From assembly GCF_036373705.1 (NCBI RefSeq), contig NC_089852.1, positions 28,818,707-28,882,706 on the forward strand: DNA of 64,000 nucleotides, given 5' to 3'. Each line of letters starts with the position of its first letter. The stretch's first letter is position 1. This document shows, in pieces, positions 24,701 through 36,040 of the stretch. The notes under the pieces were generated by a model, which did not search any database, was not told the DNA's origin, and was given only the letters and a program-made list of their open reading frames with translations. Both the position numbers and the translations under genes were made by a program. Origin of the DNA: Amia ocellicauda (taxonomy: Eukaryota; Chordata; Actinopteri; Amiiformes; Amiidae).

Positions 24701-25446
24701 CCATCACCCCTCCATTCCCGTTGAGCTCATTGTCGTTGGGGACAGAGGTGCTCCAGACCTCCATGGTCATGCACTCGAAGACCCCCTCCATAATAAAGCC
24801 CCACTAAAACTCCAGATGACACAGCCACCGCTCCACAGGTCAGTCACAGCGTAAAAAACAAAGACACCACAGGCTGTCTTGGTGTGCAGTAGCTGTGATC
24901 CCTGCCCACTCTCTCTCTCACTATCTATCTGTCTTTCTGTACGCACCACACTCGAGGAAAAACACTGATGAACCCAGAACAGCTCTGCCCTATTTATACT
25001 GTCAACACTGTTTATCTCCACCTGGCTGGGCACGGCGCATGAATACTGAAAGGGGAGATGAAGAATGAGGGAGGGAGGCAGGGAGGGAGGGAGGTGGGGG
25101 GGGTAGTGTTACAAGAGGAAAGGTTTATGACTGCAGGGCTGAGAAACTTGTCCTCCTTGCCTGCCTGCCTGCCTGTGTACACGTCCACAGACACTCCAGT
25201 TTCCGTGTCTGAGTCACCAGCACTTTTTCTGAAAAACAGTTCAGTTATTTATTTACTGCCAGAGTCTCCTCGGCCCCCCGCCCTCCCATGCTGCTCTTTA
25301 CAGTACAGAGTGGTACAGTCCCAGGGAAGACCATAGAGCCTGTCTCATGGAGCACGTAACGCCACAGCAACCTGCTGCCACGCCTACTTCAGGAGGGGGG
25401 GCAAAGCTTTAGCAGGGGGTAAAATGCCTCCACAGCATCAGAGCAG

Positions 25447-25482
<36 letters not shown>

Positions 25483-28400
25483 CAATACGACAGTAATACC
25501 AACCTACACATACTGCACACACTTGCATACTCAAACTCACAAACACACACTCACACAGACACGCACACAGTTGGTGCTCTATTGTGCCAAGCCCTTCCCA
25601 GTGCCTGTGCTTGACACTGATGCCCAGCATGAACATGGTGCCAAGGTAGAGCTCGCCTGTGTCTCGCTGCCCCCAGAGCCCTGTTGCATTAAATATTAAC
25701 CTGTCTGCTCCAATTACTCACTCTCCAGGAAGTTCTGCCCTGCCAAGCAAGGAACAGCAAGTGGTGGGGGGGCACTGAAGCACACACTCATTCTCCAGCC
25801 TGAGAAGCAAAGCGCAAGCTGCAAGGCAAGTTCAAAACAACACAAACTGACCAGCAAACATACAAACAAGCATTGAAACACAACAGCCTGAACAGCATAT
25901 GCCCTGGCATAGACCTGTCCCCACCCAACACCCTGCAGCCCGAGCAGGTAAATAGCTTGTCCAAGGCCAAGGAGGTGAGTGTGAGATAAGGCCAGGCACC
26001 ACACCACTCCTGCCAATCCCCAGTTTGCTATGGACTCTACCCTGGGCCGCCCACACAGTGCAAGGCTGTGCAGAACAGGGCATTTGCATAGGGGCACACA
26101 TGCTCATGTTTGTTAACGGTCACAGTGTCACATTGAGTAGTGTTGTGCAGTGCAGTGTAGTGTAGTGTTGTGCAGTGTAGTGTAGTATAGTGCAGTGCAG
26201 TGCAGTATGAGTGTAGTGCAGTGCAGTGCAGTGCAATGTATTGTAGTGTATTTTAGCCAACGTGATTCTATCTCATGTGTCACTGAAACAGTAGCTCCAA
26301 AACAGGCCAGTGAAAACCCTTGAGAGGCACTGATGTCCAGTCTGGGATAAGACGATGTTCCCCCTCCTCTAGCGCAGTGTGCAGCCACAGCACCATAGTG
26401 CCAAGTGGGAGAGGAGGACAGCAGGGGAGCAGGCCGGGACTGACAGAGCCAATTAAATAAGCAGCTTTCTGCTCCACAGCTCCTGCTGGGCTGCAGATCT
26501 TGGAGTCCTGTACAGGGATTACACGCCTGGGCAATTTAAAGAACACGGTAATCTGGGCCACCTGTCAGCGCAGGGCCAGAGGAAGACTGCAGGCAGGACA
26601 TGGTCATGGCTGTCTAAGACAAACTGAAATGAACTGTCGGTATGACACACTGTGCTTGTTGTGGGGGGTTGGGGGGGCATATATAAAAATATATATATAC
26701 TGGTATTCATTTATGGACCTGTTTGGACTTTAACTATACCTTTATACCTGTATTTAAAAATGGCTAAATTGAATGATTTACTAATTAATGTGTCATTCAG
26801 CATTAGCATTCAGCTAACAATAAACTTGGTCGCGTACGCGTATCCCACAACCTGCAACGACGCAGATTCCGCAGATTTCCTAATATTTGCGCAGAACTGC
26901 ACGGCTCCACCAATGGGATCTATGGGATTCTGCAGATCTGCGCAGAACTGCCCAAACCTGCGCTACAAGAACGCAGGCGCTTTTCTTCACAAACTGCAGC
27001 AATCGCTGTAATTGGATGACTTCATTTTGTACTGTTTTTATATTATTTTAGTTTTTATTAAAAAATAAATAAATCATTTAAATTACAGCTATACTGTGCA
27101 TCACAGATTTACATTATATTTGTTAACATAATTGATGGTATATAGAATTCTATATTTATGGTGTTGACGATGCTGTTATCAGTGTATGATAAGTTGACAT
27201 TCACCTCAGCTAACTAGGGCAGCAGTATATTTCATTCATCTTAACACGTCTCTTGTCTCGGCCACAGCTCGCCTGCCTTCTCAGCTTCTCAGAGCTGCGG
27301 CGATTCTGCACAGATTTCTGCGGGTGTGGCTTAGTGACGTCACACAGAAACACTCCAAGAGTTCTGTGCAGAACTGCGCTTCTCAAACGCGTCCCTTGTT
27401 CTGGAATGAATGCTGCCCCAGCATAAATAAATGCCACGTTTATTGCGTGTTGACTTAAACAAACGTGAGAAATGCACAATGAATCAAGACGAGGTGGAAA
27501 GGTGCGACGTCGTTGATAATGTGGACATGTCTTGGTTTCAAGACAACTGACAGATCATCGAAAGGTAATTTGCAAGTTTATTTGTAATTGGCATAGTGTT
27601 GAATATAAGTTCAACAAATAGTACTATTTTAGTCAATGCCAGTTGTGTGCTATTATTTTAGTTTTACGAACAGTCATTAAAACCACTTTATCAAAATCAA
27701 AAACCAAAAAAAACGTCATACAGTCAAAAATTTGAAAAATACCGTTATACGATATTTTAACCATATCGCCCTGCCCTAGCACAAACACACAAACACACAC
27801 AAACCAAGACAGAAACTAATGCACGGAAGACGGCTATGATTTCTGGCCCGGGCACCCCAGCTCACAGGCCCAGAGGAGACCCCCTACTTTAACCTCCCCA
27901 GCAGGGGCGTCGCAAGGGGGTAGGCATCCTAGGCAATTGCCTGGGGCCACAGGCTGAGGGGGAACCCCCCCCCTCGGTCCAGCCCTCCGCTCTCACAGAA
28001 GACAACTCCGCCGCACCCCCCGCCCCCTCTCTTGGGAGAAAACTCCGCCGCTCTCACGGATGAAACCTCCGCCGCACCCCCCCCTCCCCACCCCTTTCTT
28101 GGGAGAAAACTCCGCCGCACCCCCCCCCCCACCGTCAGGAATTATTTTGCCTGGGCCCCCCACATACCCTAGAATCGCCTCTGCTCCCCAGTACCCCCCT
28201 TAAGCGACCATCCCCACCCCCTCCCAGTCCAGCCCACCAGCTGACCCACGCAGAGGCCGATACTAAAGCACGGATGCAACAGGCAGGACGGATTACCTGC
28301 GGTGTCAGTATTTGCAGCGTGTGTCGCTCACTCAGAGCTCACAGTTAGCAGCAGCACAACCTGGCACCCCCCAGTGTGCAGTTCTGGAACAGCAGCTATG

Positions 28401-30113
28401 CCTATTTTATGTTAATTTACTTTATTTGTTTACATTCAATTTATGTTGTCTTCTGACCTGCTGCCACACTCCTCTGGACTTTTTAAATTCACCCCTGAAA
28501 ATTAGATATTCTTTCTGTCTTTAATTTGGAAACTGCATCATATTCTCTTCTATTGTATCTTTTTGTGTGCATACTTTTTGTTCACGTGTATGACTGGCCC
28601 CTGCAGTTTCACCCCCTAATTATTTGACCCCTGACTGCTCTGTACTGCACTGCATAACTGCATTTGGTATTTTACTGGGCTGGGCTTCATTCCACAGCAG
28701 TGTGCTGTACTGTAATATGGCACAGCACTCCACTGTGCACTGTACTGCACTTCACTGCATGCTATCTTACAGTGCTGACACTGTAACACCCTGAGTCTTT
28801 GTCTTTCCCCAAGGGGGGGTTGTGTGGGGGTGGACAGGGTCTCAGGACTCACAGAAGTATTTGAGCGTCTCCTCGATCTGGGGGAAGGTGAGCTGCAGCG
28901 CGGCCTCAGGGGGCAGCAGGGGGGTCTGCAGCCAGTCGCCGTGGTCATAGCCGAACAGGCAGTCGGCACGCAGGGTGTAATGGGGCAGCTTCTCCTGCAG
29001 CAGGCTGACGATCTCCACCTCCGGCAGCTCCCCGCTATTACACAGCTCTGACGGGGGGAAGGGGGCGGAACAGAGAGGAGGTTATGGCTCTGAGAGACTG
29101 AGCGAAGGAGCGGGAGAGGGAGAGAGAGTGGGAGATGAGCGAGGGATAGATCTGAGAGGGGGGGTTACAGCTTTGAGAGAAAGAGTGAGCGAGCAAGCAA
29201 GAGAAAGGGAGAGAGATGAGGTGATAGCTCTGAGAGAAGGAGACAGAAAGAGTGTGTTCTCCATGTGTGCGACAGGCCTCATAGACAGCCCTATTGTGGC
29301 TCTCAGGGGCCACAGGGGGTTAACTGCCCTGTTATTCTTACTGTCCAGCACTCTTATACCCCTTTTCCACTGGCATATCCGATCTGACCTGGAACCAGGC
29401 TGGCGCGTTTCCTCATTGTCCTCAGCTCTGGTAGTGCAGTGGAAAAACATACGACTGCAACAGACCAGCTCAGTTCAGGTTGGGTCAGACGTGCCAGTGG
29501 AAAAACACAAGCCTCTGCTGCCACCTGGTGGCATAGGCCTGCCAGTGCCAGAGTGCTGCTCACACTCACCGTGTGCAGTCAGTAGTGTCAGTAATAGTAG
29601 CAGCAGTAGTAGTAGTGTCAGTATTAGTGATAGTGTTAGTAGTAAGAGCAACAGCAGTAATAATGTTAGATGTGGGACTAGTTGTAGCATTATTATAATC
29701 ATTATTATTATGGGATGCAGCTGGGCTGAGCCAGTTGCCTAATTCTGTCCTGGTCACAGTTCAAACCCCCCCTCCCCAAGCGGTGACCCTCACCAGTGAT
29801 GGTGGACACATCCCGGCAGCGTGGGGGGGCGGTGAAGGACAGAGGCTGGTCTCCCGCCTCTTCTTGGCCCCCATGGTGCGGTGGGGGCTCAGGTGCGTCC
29901 AGCAGGGCGGTGCTGGGCTGGGGGCGGAGCTGGGGGGCGAGTGGCAGCGAGGCCTGTTGGGGGGGGCTGTGTGGGGGGGTGGGCGTGGCCAGTTTGCTAG
30001 GAGTCACGACACACAGGGGGGGCCCATGGGCAGGACTGTGACCCCCCACCTGGTCTGGGAGACAGAACACGTGGCCGGCACACAGCACACTACTGTCAGC
30101 CTCGACTGCACAC
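14720..30113 (-). CDS. hap1: Huntingtin-associated protein 1 / TRAK-Milton family motor adaptor
   Basis: Coding exons, 5' to 3': 30113-29794, 29047-28853, 20841-20765, 20591-20475, 20345-20245, 20072-19964, 19751-19673, 19514-19384, 19159-19085, 18987-18779, 18591-18373, 18262-17910, 17327-17130, 16839-16737, 15194-14720. Phases agree at every junction. After a Pro-rich start come the HAP1_N coiled-coil domain (LPEVEIVSLLQEKLPHYTLR, LTERNELLDEQL, LSEELARKTEDV) and the TRAK C-terminal region (TLHQWQQLARPHLGGIL, LGLVRLLQEQGISASVY). About 919 residues plus exon 1. These proteins connect kinesin-1 and dynein to mitochondria or vesicles. The TRAK-like C-terminus is retained, unlike human HAP1; the symbol rests on synteny, and the alternative is a trak1/trak2 paralogue. 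The true first exon is uncertain. Confidence 0.85.
15630..15696. repeat. 9-bp minisatellite (GGGTTAACT/GGGTTAGTT)n in hap1 last intron
   Basis: Seven to eight tandem 9-mers, the first ones GGGTTAACT and the later ones GGGTTAGTT. Each contains GGGTTA, the vertebrate telomere hexamer in rotated form. Confidence 0.9.
15890..15942. repeat. (CA)n microsatellite
   Basis: Interrupted CA array in the last hap1 intron. Confidence 0.9.
16370..16690. repeat. Degenerate TGCA/ACTG-rich low-complexity tract in hap1 intron
   Basis: Repeated variants of TGCAGTG, TGTACTG and GCATTG, with a loose five-base rhythm. It starts about 50 bp beyond the donor of the exon at 16737-16839. Related tracts occur at 19250-19380, 26136-26257 and 28630-28790. 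Confidence 0.6.
17034..17104. repeat. (GT)n microsatellite
   Basis: A GT array broken by one TCGGTGTT interruption, immediately after the donor of the hap1 exon at 17130-17327. Confidence 0.95.
19250..19380. repeat. Degenerate TGCAGTG/TGTAACTG tract
   Basis: Same class as the tract at 16370-16690, abutting the donor of the hap1 exon at 19384-19514. Confidence 0.55.
19561..19652. repeat. 10-bp minisatellite (CTCTCACACG)n
   Basis: About eight tandem or slightly diverged 10-mers, ending 20 bp from the hap1 exon at 19673-19751. Confidence 0.9.
24656..24791 (-). CDS. hap1: Alternative first coding exon of hap1 (short isoform)
   Basis: Within the 8-kb intron between 28853 and 20841, an ATG at 24791-24789 opens 45 codons (MEGVFECMTMEVWSTSVPND onwards) rich in acidic and polar residues, ending in phase 1 at a GTAAGG donor. 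Joined to the exon at 20841 it continues in frame into LCSERVSQVTKTYHDID, replacing the Pro-rich and LPEVEIVSLL exons. The predicted isoform is about 793 residues. A minus-strand TATA box lies 200 bp upstream. Isoforms with different N-termini are known in the TRAK family; use of this one is inferred from frame, donor and promoter. Confidence 0.72.
24991..24998 (-). promoter_or_regulatory. TATA box for the hap1 short isoform
   Basis: TATAAATA on the minus strand, about 200 bp upstream of the alternative ATG. It implies a leader of about 175 nt. Confidence 0.6.
25449..25482. repeat. (TG)n microsatellite
   Basis: About 17 TG units in the long hap1 intron. Confidence 0.95.
26136..26257. repeat. 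Pentameric minisatellite (GTGCA/GTGTA)n
   Basis: Over 20 consecutive five-base units alternating GTGCA and GTGTA with rare GTATA and GTGTT variants. It is the most regular form of the TGCAGTG-type tracts found elsewhere in hap1. Confidence 0.9.
26650..27780. mobile_element. AT-rich insert, probable remnants of DNA transposons
   Basis: Markedly more AT-rich than flanking DNA. It contains clusters of GCAGAACTGC/CTGCGCAG palindromes near 26880-26960 and 27298-27380. Its right end (27735-27779) reads ATACCGTTATACGATAT then TTTAACCATATCGCCC and CCTAG, the style of terminal sequence seen in fish DNA transposons whose other end starts TAGGGCTGGGCGATATG. No duplicated target site was found, so borders and family remain open. 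Confidence 0.35.
27902..28183. mobile_element. Short hAT-like non-autonomous element with perfect 8-bp target duplication
   Basis: A 282-bp element. It starts CAGGGGCGTCGCAAGGG; its right end, read on the other strand, starts CAGAGGCGATTCTAGGG. The flanks are identical 8-mers CTCCCCAG at 27894-27901 and 28184-28191, the duplication size expected for hAT transposases. The interior is C-rich and holds two to three imperfect repeats of TTGGGAGAAAACTCCGCCGC. It encodes nothing and lies in the long hap1 intron. Confidence 0.75.
28630..28790. repeat. Degenerate CTGTACTGCACT tract
   Basis: Repeated TGTACTGCAC, GCACTCCACTGTGCACTG and similar words, 60 bp beyond the donor of the hap1 exon at 28853-29047. 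Confidence 0.55.
29356..29508. mobile_element. Short foldback element (MITE-like) in hap1 intron
   Basis: Ends carry the inverted repeat TTTTCCACTGGCA (29363-29375 and 29492-29504, reversed), extended imperfectly by ATATCCGATCTGACC against ACGTCTGACCC. The interior contains more inverted words. A class of fish elements with ends of the TTTCCACYGRCA type exists. No clear target duplication. Confidence 0.45.
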
Positions 30114-32404
30114 CTGAGAGAGAGAGAGAGAGAGAAAGGGGGTGGAATGGGGGAAAGGTAGGGAGAAGGAAAAGGACAAAGAGAGAGGGAGAGAGGGAGA
30201 CACATTGAAAGGTTTGGTGAGCTTGCAATGTAACAAAACACTCCGCATTCTCCACAAAGAAACACTCAACAAAAGCGACCAAACAACGATGAACAAAGAT
30301 GGCTTTCATTGTGAGTGAATATAACGGTGAAATCGAATCCGAGCCTTGCCTGGGGAGTCACGGACCACACCTGCCCTGCGGTTCAGGACTCACACTCCAC
30401 CCACTGCAGGCTGGGTCACGGAGACGCGTGGCCCTGTGTGTGCGGGCAGAGACAGGGGCAGCCACACACCGGTGTGCATGAGGGCCGGGCTGCTGTTCGG
30501 GGGTCTGTCCTGCCAGCAGAGGGTGCCAGCGAGACGTGGGACGCTGTTCACACAATGAGACAAACTCATCTCCCATTTACTCTGGCTTTGGTCCCTGCAG
30601 GAGCTCCCTGTCCACAGCATCATTGATCTAGTTTTTGTTTATTTGATCTGACGATTAGATAGCAAAAATTACAGCACGTTCTCTCAAAAGATTATTTTTC
30701 CTCCCAGCACAACACAGTCGGCAGCCTGTAAAGCAGCACAAAATTAATCCGTTGACTGGGGGGAGGGGAGGGTGGGCAGCGGCTGGCAGCTCTGCAGAAA
30801 CTCACAGCCTGCCCACCCTGCCACTACGCTACTCTGTGCCCCGCTGTGTCTGCAAGCACGGGGCTGCTCTCACCCAGCCACTCAGCGCAGAGCTCTGCGG
30901 TCCAGGCGGTGACTGTGCGATTGCCTTGGAAACAGGCTTCTGAAGAGGGGGAGGGCTCTGTGTGTGAACTGCCCTCTGGACGGGGGCCAAGGGAGGCCCC
31001 AGCACAAGCAAGACCCCCATTGTCCCTCTGAGGACAGAGGTAGGGGCTAAAAATAACAGCGCTGGGGGGCGGGGACACAGAGTAGGGAAAATCATCACAA
31101 ATCCAAAGAGGAGGCTGCCATCCCTGCTGTGCGAATGAAAGGGAACAGGAAAAATACCCGGCTCCCTTCCCCCAGCAGAGAGATTCCGTTTGGTGCAGAA
31201 GATAAAGAAATAAATAGAAATCAAAAATGACTCGTTTCCAGTGAAAGTGTCAAGGTGCGCAAAACACCGGGTGCAAGGGGAGAAAAAGAGGGATTTTAGT
31301 TCTTCCTAACGGATTCATTTACACAAACATCCGTGGCAACAGAATCAAACACAAGATGAAGGTTTGTTTGTTTATAGGAGCAGTGCAAAATTGGGTAAAT
31401 GTAAACAAACAAACAAATATGTAAATTACACTTCCACTTTGCTTCAGAGAGAGCAAGGCATGAGGCTGTGACAGACCAACCCTGCACCACAAAAACACAC
31501 AAGACAGAATACACAGTACACACTACACACAAACCACACTACACACTACAAACAGCGTAAACACAACGCACAACAGGCTGTTGACGAGGCTCACTGCGGG
31601 GCCTCTGGAATGCGCACCAAATTAAACTCTCGATTAACTTAACTGATTCAATTATTTGCCCAATTGCAGATGAACAACAGCCCTCGTTATCTCCCTGTGC
31701 GTTTCACAGCTGGCGATTCGGGAGCTGCCTGCGCTGAGCCCAGGATGTCTCTGTGTGTGCGCGCATGTGTTTGTGTGTGTGCATGTGTGCGTGCGTGCGT
31801 GCGTGCGTGCGTGCTTGCTTGTGTTTGTGTACGTGTGTGTGCGTGCATGCTGGTGTGTGCGTGTCGGTGTGTCGATGTGTAGCTGTGTGTGACGGTGCGT
31901 AGCTGTGGGGGAAGGGTTTGTAAGCCGGACAGAATGGACTTGCATGACAAAAGCTCCTGCTCTGGAGGGACACAGGGGGGCTTCTACTGCTGCAAATCCC
32001 CCCTTACAGACATTCCCAGAGTTCATCTCCCAGAGTACTCTCTCTCTCACACTTTCCCTCTCTCACTCTTAAAGCTGCAGAGGATGATGGACAAGACAAT
32101 CCTTTGTAAAACTCAAACACAGTCACACACACACACACACACACACACCACACCACACACCTCCTAATGATAGCTACTCCCTTGTTTGTTTAACACAGAG
32201 CCACTTAACACAGTCAGCTCACTCTCAATTAGCGTCTCTCTGGCACAGGCGCAGGGGCAGGTGGAATCTGGGGGCTGGGCACCGACCGCCAGGCACACTA
32301 GCTGACACACTGAGAGCAGATCCTCTTTATAAAACCGACTCCCAGTCTCTTCCTTCTCCCCGGGGCAGAGCAGTCCACAGCCTACATACACCCAGCCTAC
32401 AGGT

Positions 32405-32405
<1 letters not shown>

Positions 32406-32438
<33 letters not shown>

Positions 32439-32480
32439 TTTCTTGGCAGACGCCCTTATCCAGGGCGACTTACAACGCGT
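32406..32480 (-). repeat. L2/V-SINE-type 3' tail with (AAT)n
   Basis: Read on the minus strand: GTCGCCCTGGATAAGGGCG then TCTGCCAAGAAATATT and an ATT-repeat tail. This is the conserved 3' end shared by fish V-SINEs and L2-clade LINEs, used for recognition by their reverse transcriptase. Only the tail and a short body are visible. A related copy in the opposite orientation is at 53323-53362. Confidence 0.55.
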
Positions 32481-32970
32481 TGTGCCGCATCTCCATAAAA
32501 ATGTACTCAGACCAAAGTATATTTAAAAACAGTCAATTCACTAGCTCCTCAAACCAAACCAGACTATTTTGTTCTCGTTGCCTTTGTGAAACCTGGCGAA
32601 AACACAGCGCGATGTATTAATTTCCACCATGACAGGAGAAAGCTGAGGGCAACATGACTGGGTCAGCTCCACTGCACTCCTCCGGCCACTGAGACACACT
32701 CGTGCCCCGCCGCTCCTTAGAGCCTCCTCACACAGACACACAAACGAGAGCTGTGCCACAGGAACAACTCTTCTCCATGTCACGGTCCACCCAGCATCCT
32801 TCACACAGCCACCACATCGCAGGACTGCACACCGGAACACAACACAGCTCAGCACACTCCCGACCGCTGTTATAAAAGCTTATTGGAGACAAATGTGGAA
32901 GAATAACCTCCCGGATAGAGCCGCACGCCGGCCGTGTCGAGCCAGGCAGTAGAGTTTGTGCAGGACTGAC

Positions 32971-33175
32971 CGTAGTGGAGTGTAATGCATGACTCGGTGG
33001 CCGGTGAGAGCGGTGAAGGGTGCTGTGCTGCTCTGCCCTTCTCTCCCGGACTCTCTGTGCGTCTCCGTCTGTCTCCCTGTGTCTGCCAGCTCCAGCTGAT
33101 GCCCAGCTCCGTCTCACTACACTGTGCCTGCACTGCTGACTGCTACACCCCCTCCACCATCCCCCATCCCTCATC
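32971..33175 (-). other. hap1: Candidate first exon of the long hap1 isoform
   Basis: The exon at 30113 needs an upstream exon ending in phase 2. On the minus strand an ATG at 32990-32988 with G at -3 opens MHYTPL plus two bases before a GTCAGT donor at 32970, which gives the required phase. The 5' limit is a guess. Other exons could do the same; support is frame, context and donor only. Confidence 0.25.
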
Positions 33176-34966
33176 CCTCCTCCTCAGTTCACGTCATGTG
33201 ACTACAGGGGGGAGTGTACCCCCCACCCCCCTAACCTTCAGACTTTTCCCCATTGCAAAAATCCTCTCCCTTTTCTGACTCCAATTAATCACTCCTCCAG
33301 GAGGGAATATCTAATTTCAATTCCCATTCTTCTCAGATCCCAACCCCCCTTGCTCTCGAGGCTCAGGGCAGGGTCAGGCCAGACCCCAAAACTCCTGTGT
33401 GGATTAGTGCTGCCCACCCCCCAGCTGTGTTTAACAGGAGAGCCGCTGTGCCCAGGACCCCACTGAGGGGACCCGGATCTGCTGGGCTCAGCTCTCATCA
33501 GCACAGGCAATGGGTAGAATAAAAGAAACAAATAGAAAGCAGACAAAGAGAAAAAGAGTAAAAGAAAGAAAGAAAAAAATGAAAGGAAGAAAGAACAAGA
33601 AAAAAGGAGGAAAAAGGAAGAAAATATTTTTGATTATATTCACTTGTTTTTAATCTAACTATTTTGGGTCGAGCAACTGAGAAAAAGTTATGTTTTTAAA
33701 AAGGTTGAAAAACTAGTAAGGGAAAGAACAACAGCTGACCTTGACCTTGACACAGAGAGAGTGAATATCTGTGTGCAACAGCAGGGCTGCCGGGCCGGCC
33801 AGTCTGTTTACACGGTTATTGAATACGTTTGGACAGGCACACAGAGCACGGGGGGAGGAGGGGAGGCGGGGAGACACAGAGAGGGAGACACCTGCTCACT
33901 GAGAGGCCCGAGCCCTACCTTGTACTCTGTCCCCCCGTCTCCCTGGCAACTGCAGAACTCTGGACAGTGTTCCCAGGCAACAAAAGACAATTCTCCCTCC
34001 CTCCCTCCCTCTCTCTCCCTCTCTCCCTCTCAGATTTATGAATATGGAAGCAGGTCTTTCACCGCAGCGGCAGGCCTGTGAGCAGGAGGCCAGGGGTCCC
34101 ACACTGTGACCTCTGAACCCAGGGGGCGGGGGAGTGCAGGTCTCAATGAACCGTGTCAGCCTGCCTGCTTCACGTCTACTCAAGTGTCGCCCAGGCCCCT
34201 GACAGACCCAGGCCGTCTCCAACACTGCCGGGAGACATATAACAATGGAATAAAAGGACAGGATAATAATACTGAGTATAATAATAGAATTTTAAAAATC
34301 AAACTGAAAAACATTAAATAATCAAACGCTCAGACCCCACCCAGATGCCACCCTACACGAGAGACCTGAGCCTGATTTCTTTATTGTCTCCAAGGGTGGG
34401 GCAGACAAGGCGTGGGGGTGCAGTGGGGGAGTGTCCCAGGCAGTTCCATGAGTGAAACAATTATATTTATTCAAAGCGCAGTCAAATGCGCTCCCTGTGA
34501 GCGGAAGGAAGGCCCAGGTGACTCCTGGTGGGCACAGGCAGCTCCCGCCCGGCTCCTGCACAGACCCCAGCCAGATACTTTCAGTGATCAGTGGAAAATC
34601 TGTGAGTGGTGGGAGACCCGTCCTTGTCTGTGTGAATTGACAATTGACAACTGAAGCTGCCGGGGAAACCTTGGCTCAACAACAGTCAATGCTACTCTCT
34701 CTCTCCCTTAAATGTAATCAATATTGCACTTGATGTCCCTCAAAGTCACGGGAAACTGAGGAGAAGAATGAAGATGGAGACCCCCCACTGACAGAGCTGC
34801 ATATGTAATTGGCATGAACGAGTCGTGTTATCTGATGAACGCTGCAATCACATGGGGGTAAGCGGAGCTGAAACTGAGCTGCATACGTGCAGGAGCGCAG
34901 CACTCTTAACACAGCGCTGCCAGGGGCATGGGGGGAGGCCAGAGCAACATAGCACACCACAGGCTG

Positions 34967-35001
<35 letters not shown>

Positions 35002-35514
35002 GACAGAGAGAGAGACACACACACAATCACAGCTCTCTGTGCAAACAGCCCCACTCTGAGCTGAACCACAGTGTCAGTGTGCTGGTGTGCTGTGCTGGAG
35101 TCCGTCAGCGCCGGTGTGCTGAGCATACAGCTCACCACCCCAGCCAGCCCAGTATACAGACCCCACTCATTGTTTACACACTCAAACCACTCTGTCCTCT
35201 TGTATAACAGCAGTGCCACAATGTGCCTTAGTTTAGAGGGGCAAGCTGCAAAACAGCTTCACATGTCAGATTCAAGTGGAGGAAGAGGAAGTCCAGTCCA
35301 AACCATTGCAGACCTGTTTATTCCAGCCTAATCCAGACAAGTTCAACCCAGTCCAGTGTGGGCTGGCCGTGTCACTGCCATTGCCTTGCGGCGGGCAGGC
35401 TGTGCTGCTGGTTAAATGTGCCATTTAGGAGTAATGGATGTGTGCAGGACAACTTCTCCCTGGGGGGAGGAGGGGTCTCTCTCATTAATGCATGTCAATA
35501 TATACAGCTTACAG

Positions 35515-35548
<34 letters not shown>

Positions 35549-35601
35549 CAAACTGCCTAGCCTTCCCTCTCATCCTTCATAAACTCAGCACCACACGTGC
35601 G

Positions 35602-36040
35602 TGTAGTGTATCCAGCCCGGGGACCCGGGGCACCGAATACCCGGGCAACCCGGACGATTTTTCAACCCTGGGTTTGGCATACGTGTAAACATACTTGCGT
35701 GCACAGTGCAACAGCAAACTTTTGTATACTTTCATGTGAGACGGGGCGAGTCATGCGCCTGCAAGGTGCCGTGGCACGCATGCTGTGCTTTGTATAATGA
35801 CGTTTGAGAGAGAGAGCGAGCGAGAGAGAGAGAGAGCGAGAGGTGCAATCGGAAAAGTTTAGAGTAAGCTTAGTGTTTTTAATTTAATTAATTTTGTTTC
35901 CATATTGATATTTTTTTTCCATTTATATGTCTATTAAATAATTTGGCTTCAAGCCCGAGTGCCCCCGGACCCCGGGTTTATGAATTTTAAACTCCAAAAA
36001 CCCGGGCCTGGAATTTTCTCCTGGTTTTGAAAACCCTATG
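35602..36040. mobile_element. hAT-like non-autonomous element, 439 bp, CCCGGG-rich ends
   Basis: The left end reads TGTAGTGTATCCAGCCCGGG and the right end, on the other strand, CATAGGGTTTTCAAAACC. They are weakly inverted (about 8 of 13 positions). Flanks CACGTGCG (35594-35601) and CACGTGCC (36041-36048) match at seven of eight positions, as for an aged hAT duplication. Subterminal CCCGGG words occur at both ends; GA repeats and an AT-rich core lie between. Confidence 0.45.

Noticed and set aside
29128-29742. 204-codon plus-strand open frame
   Set aside because: It overlaps hap1 introns and a MITE, is driven by GA-rich and AGT-repeat sequence, and has no recognisable domain.
31740-31890. Possible functional Cys/Val/Arg-rich or His/Thr-rich small proteins
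   Set aside because: All six-frame reads here come from a GTGTGCGTGC-type simple repeat.
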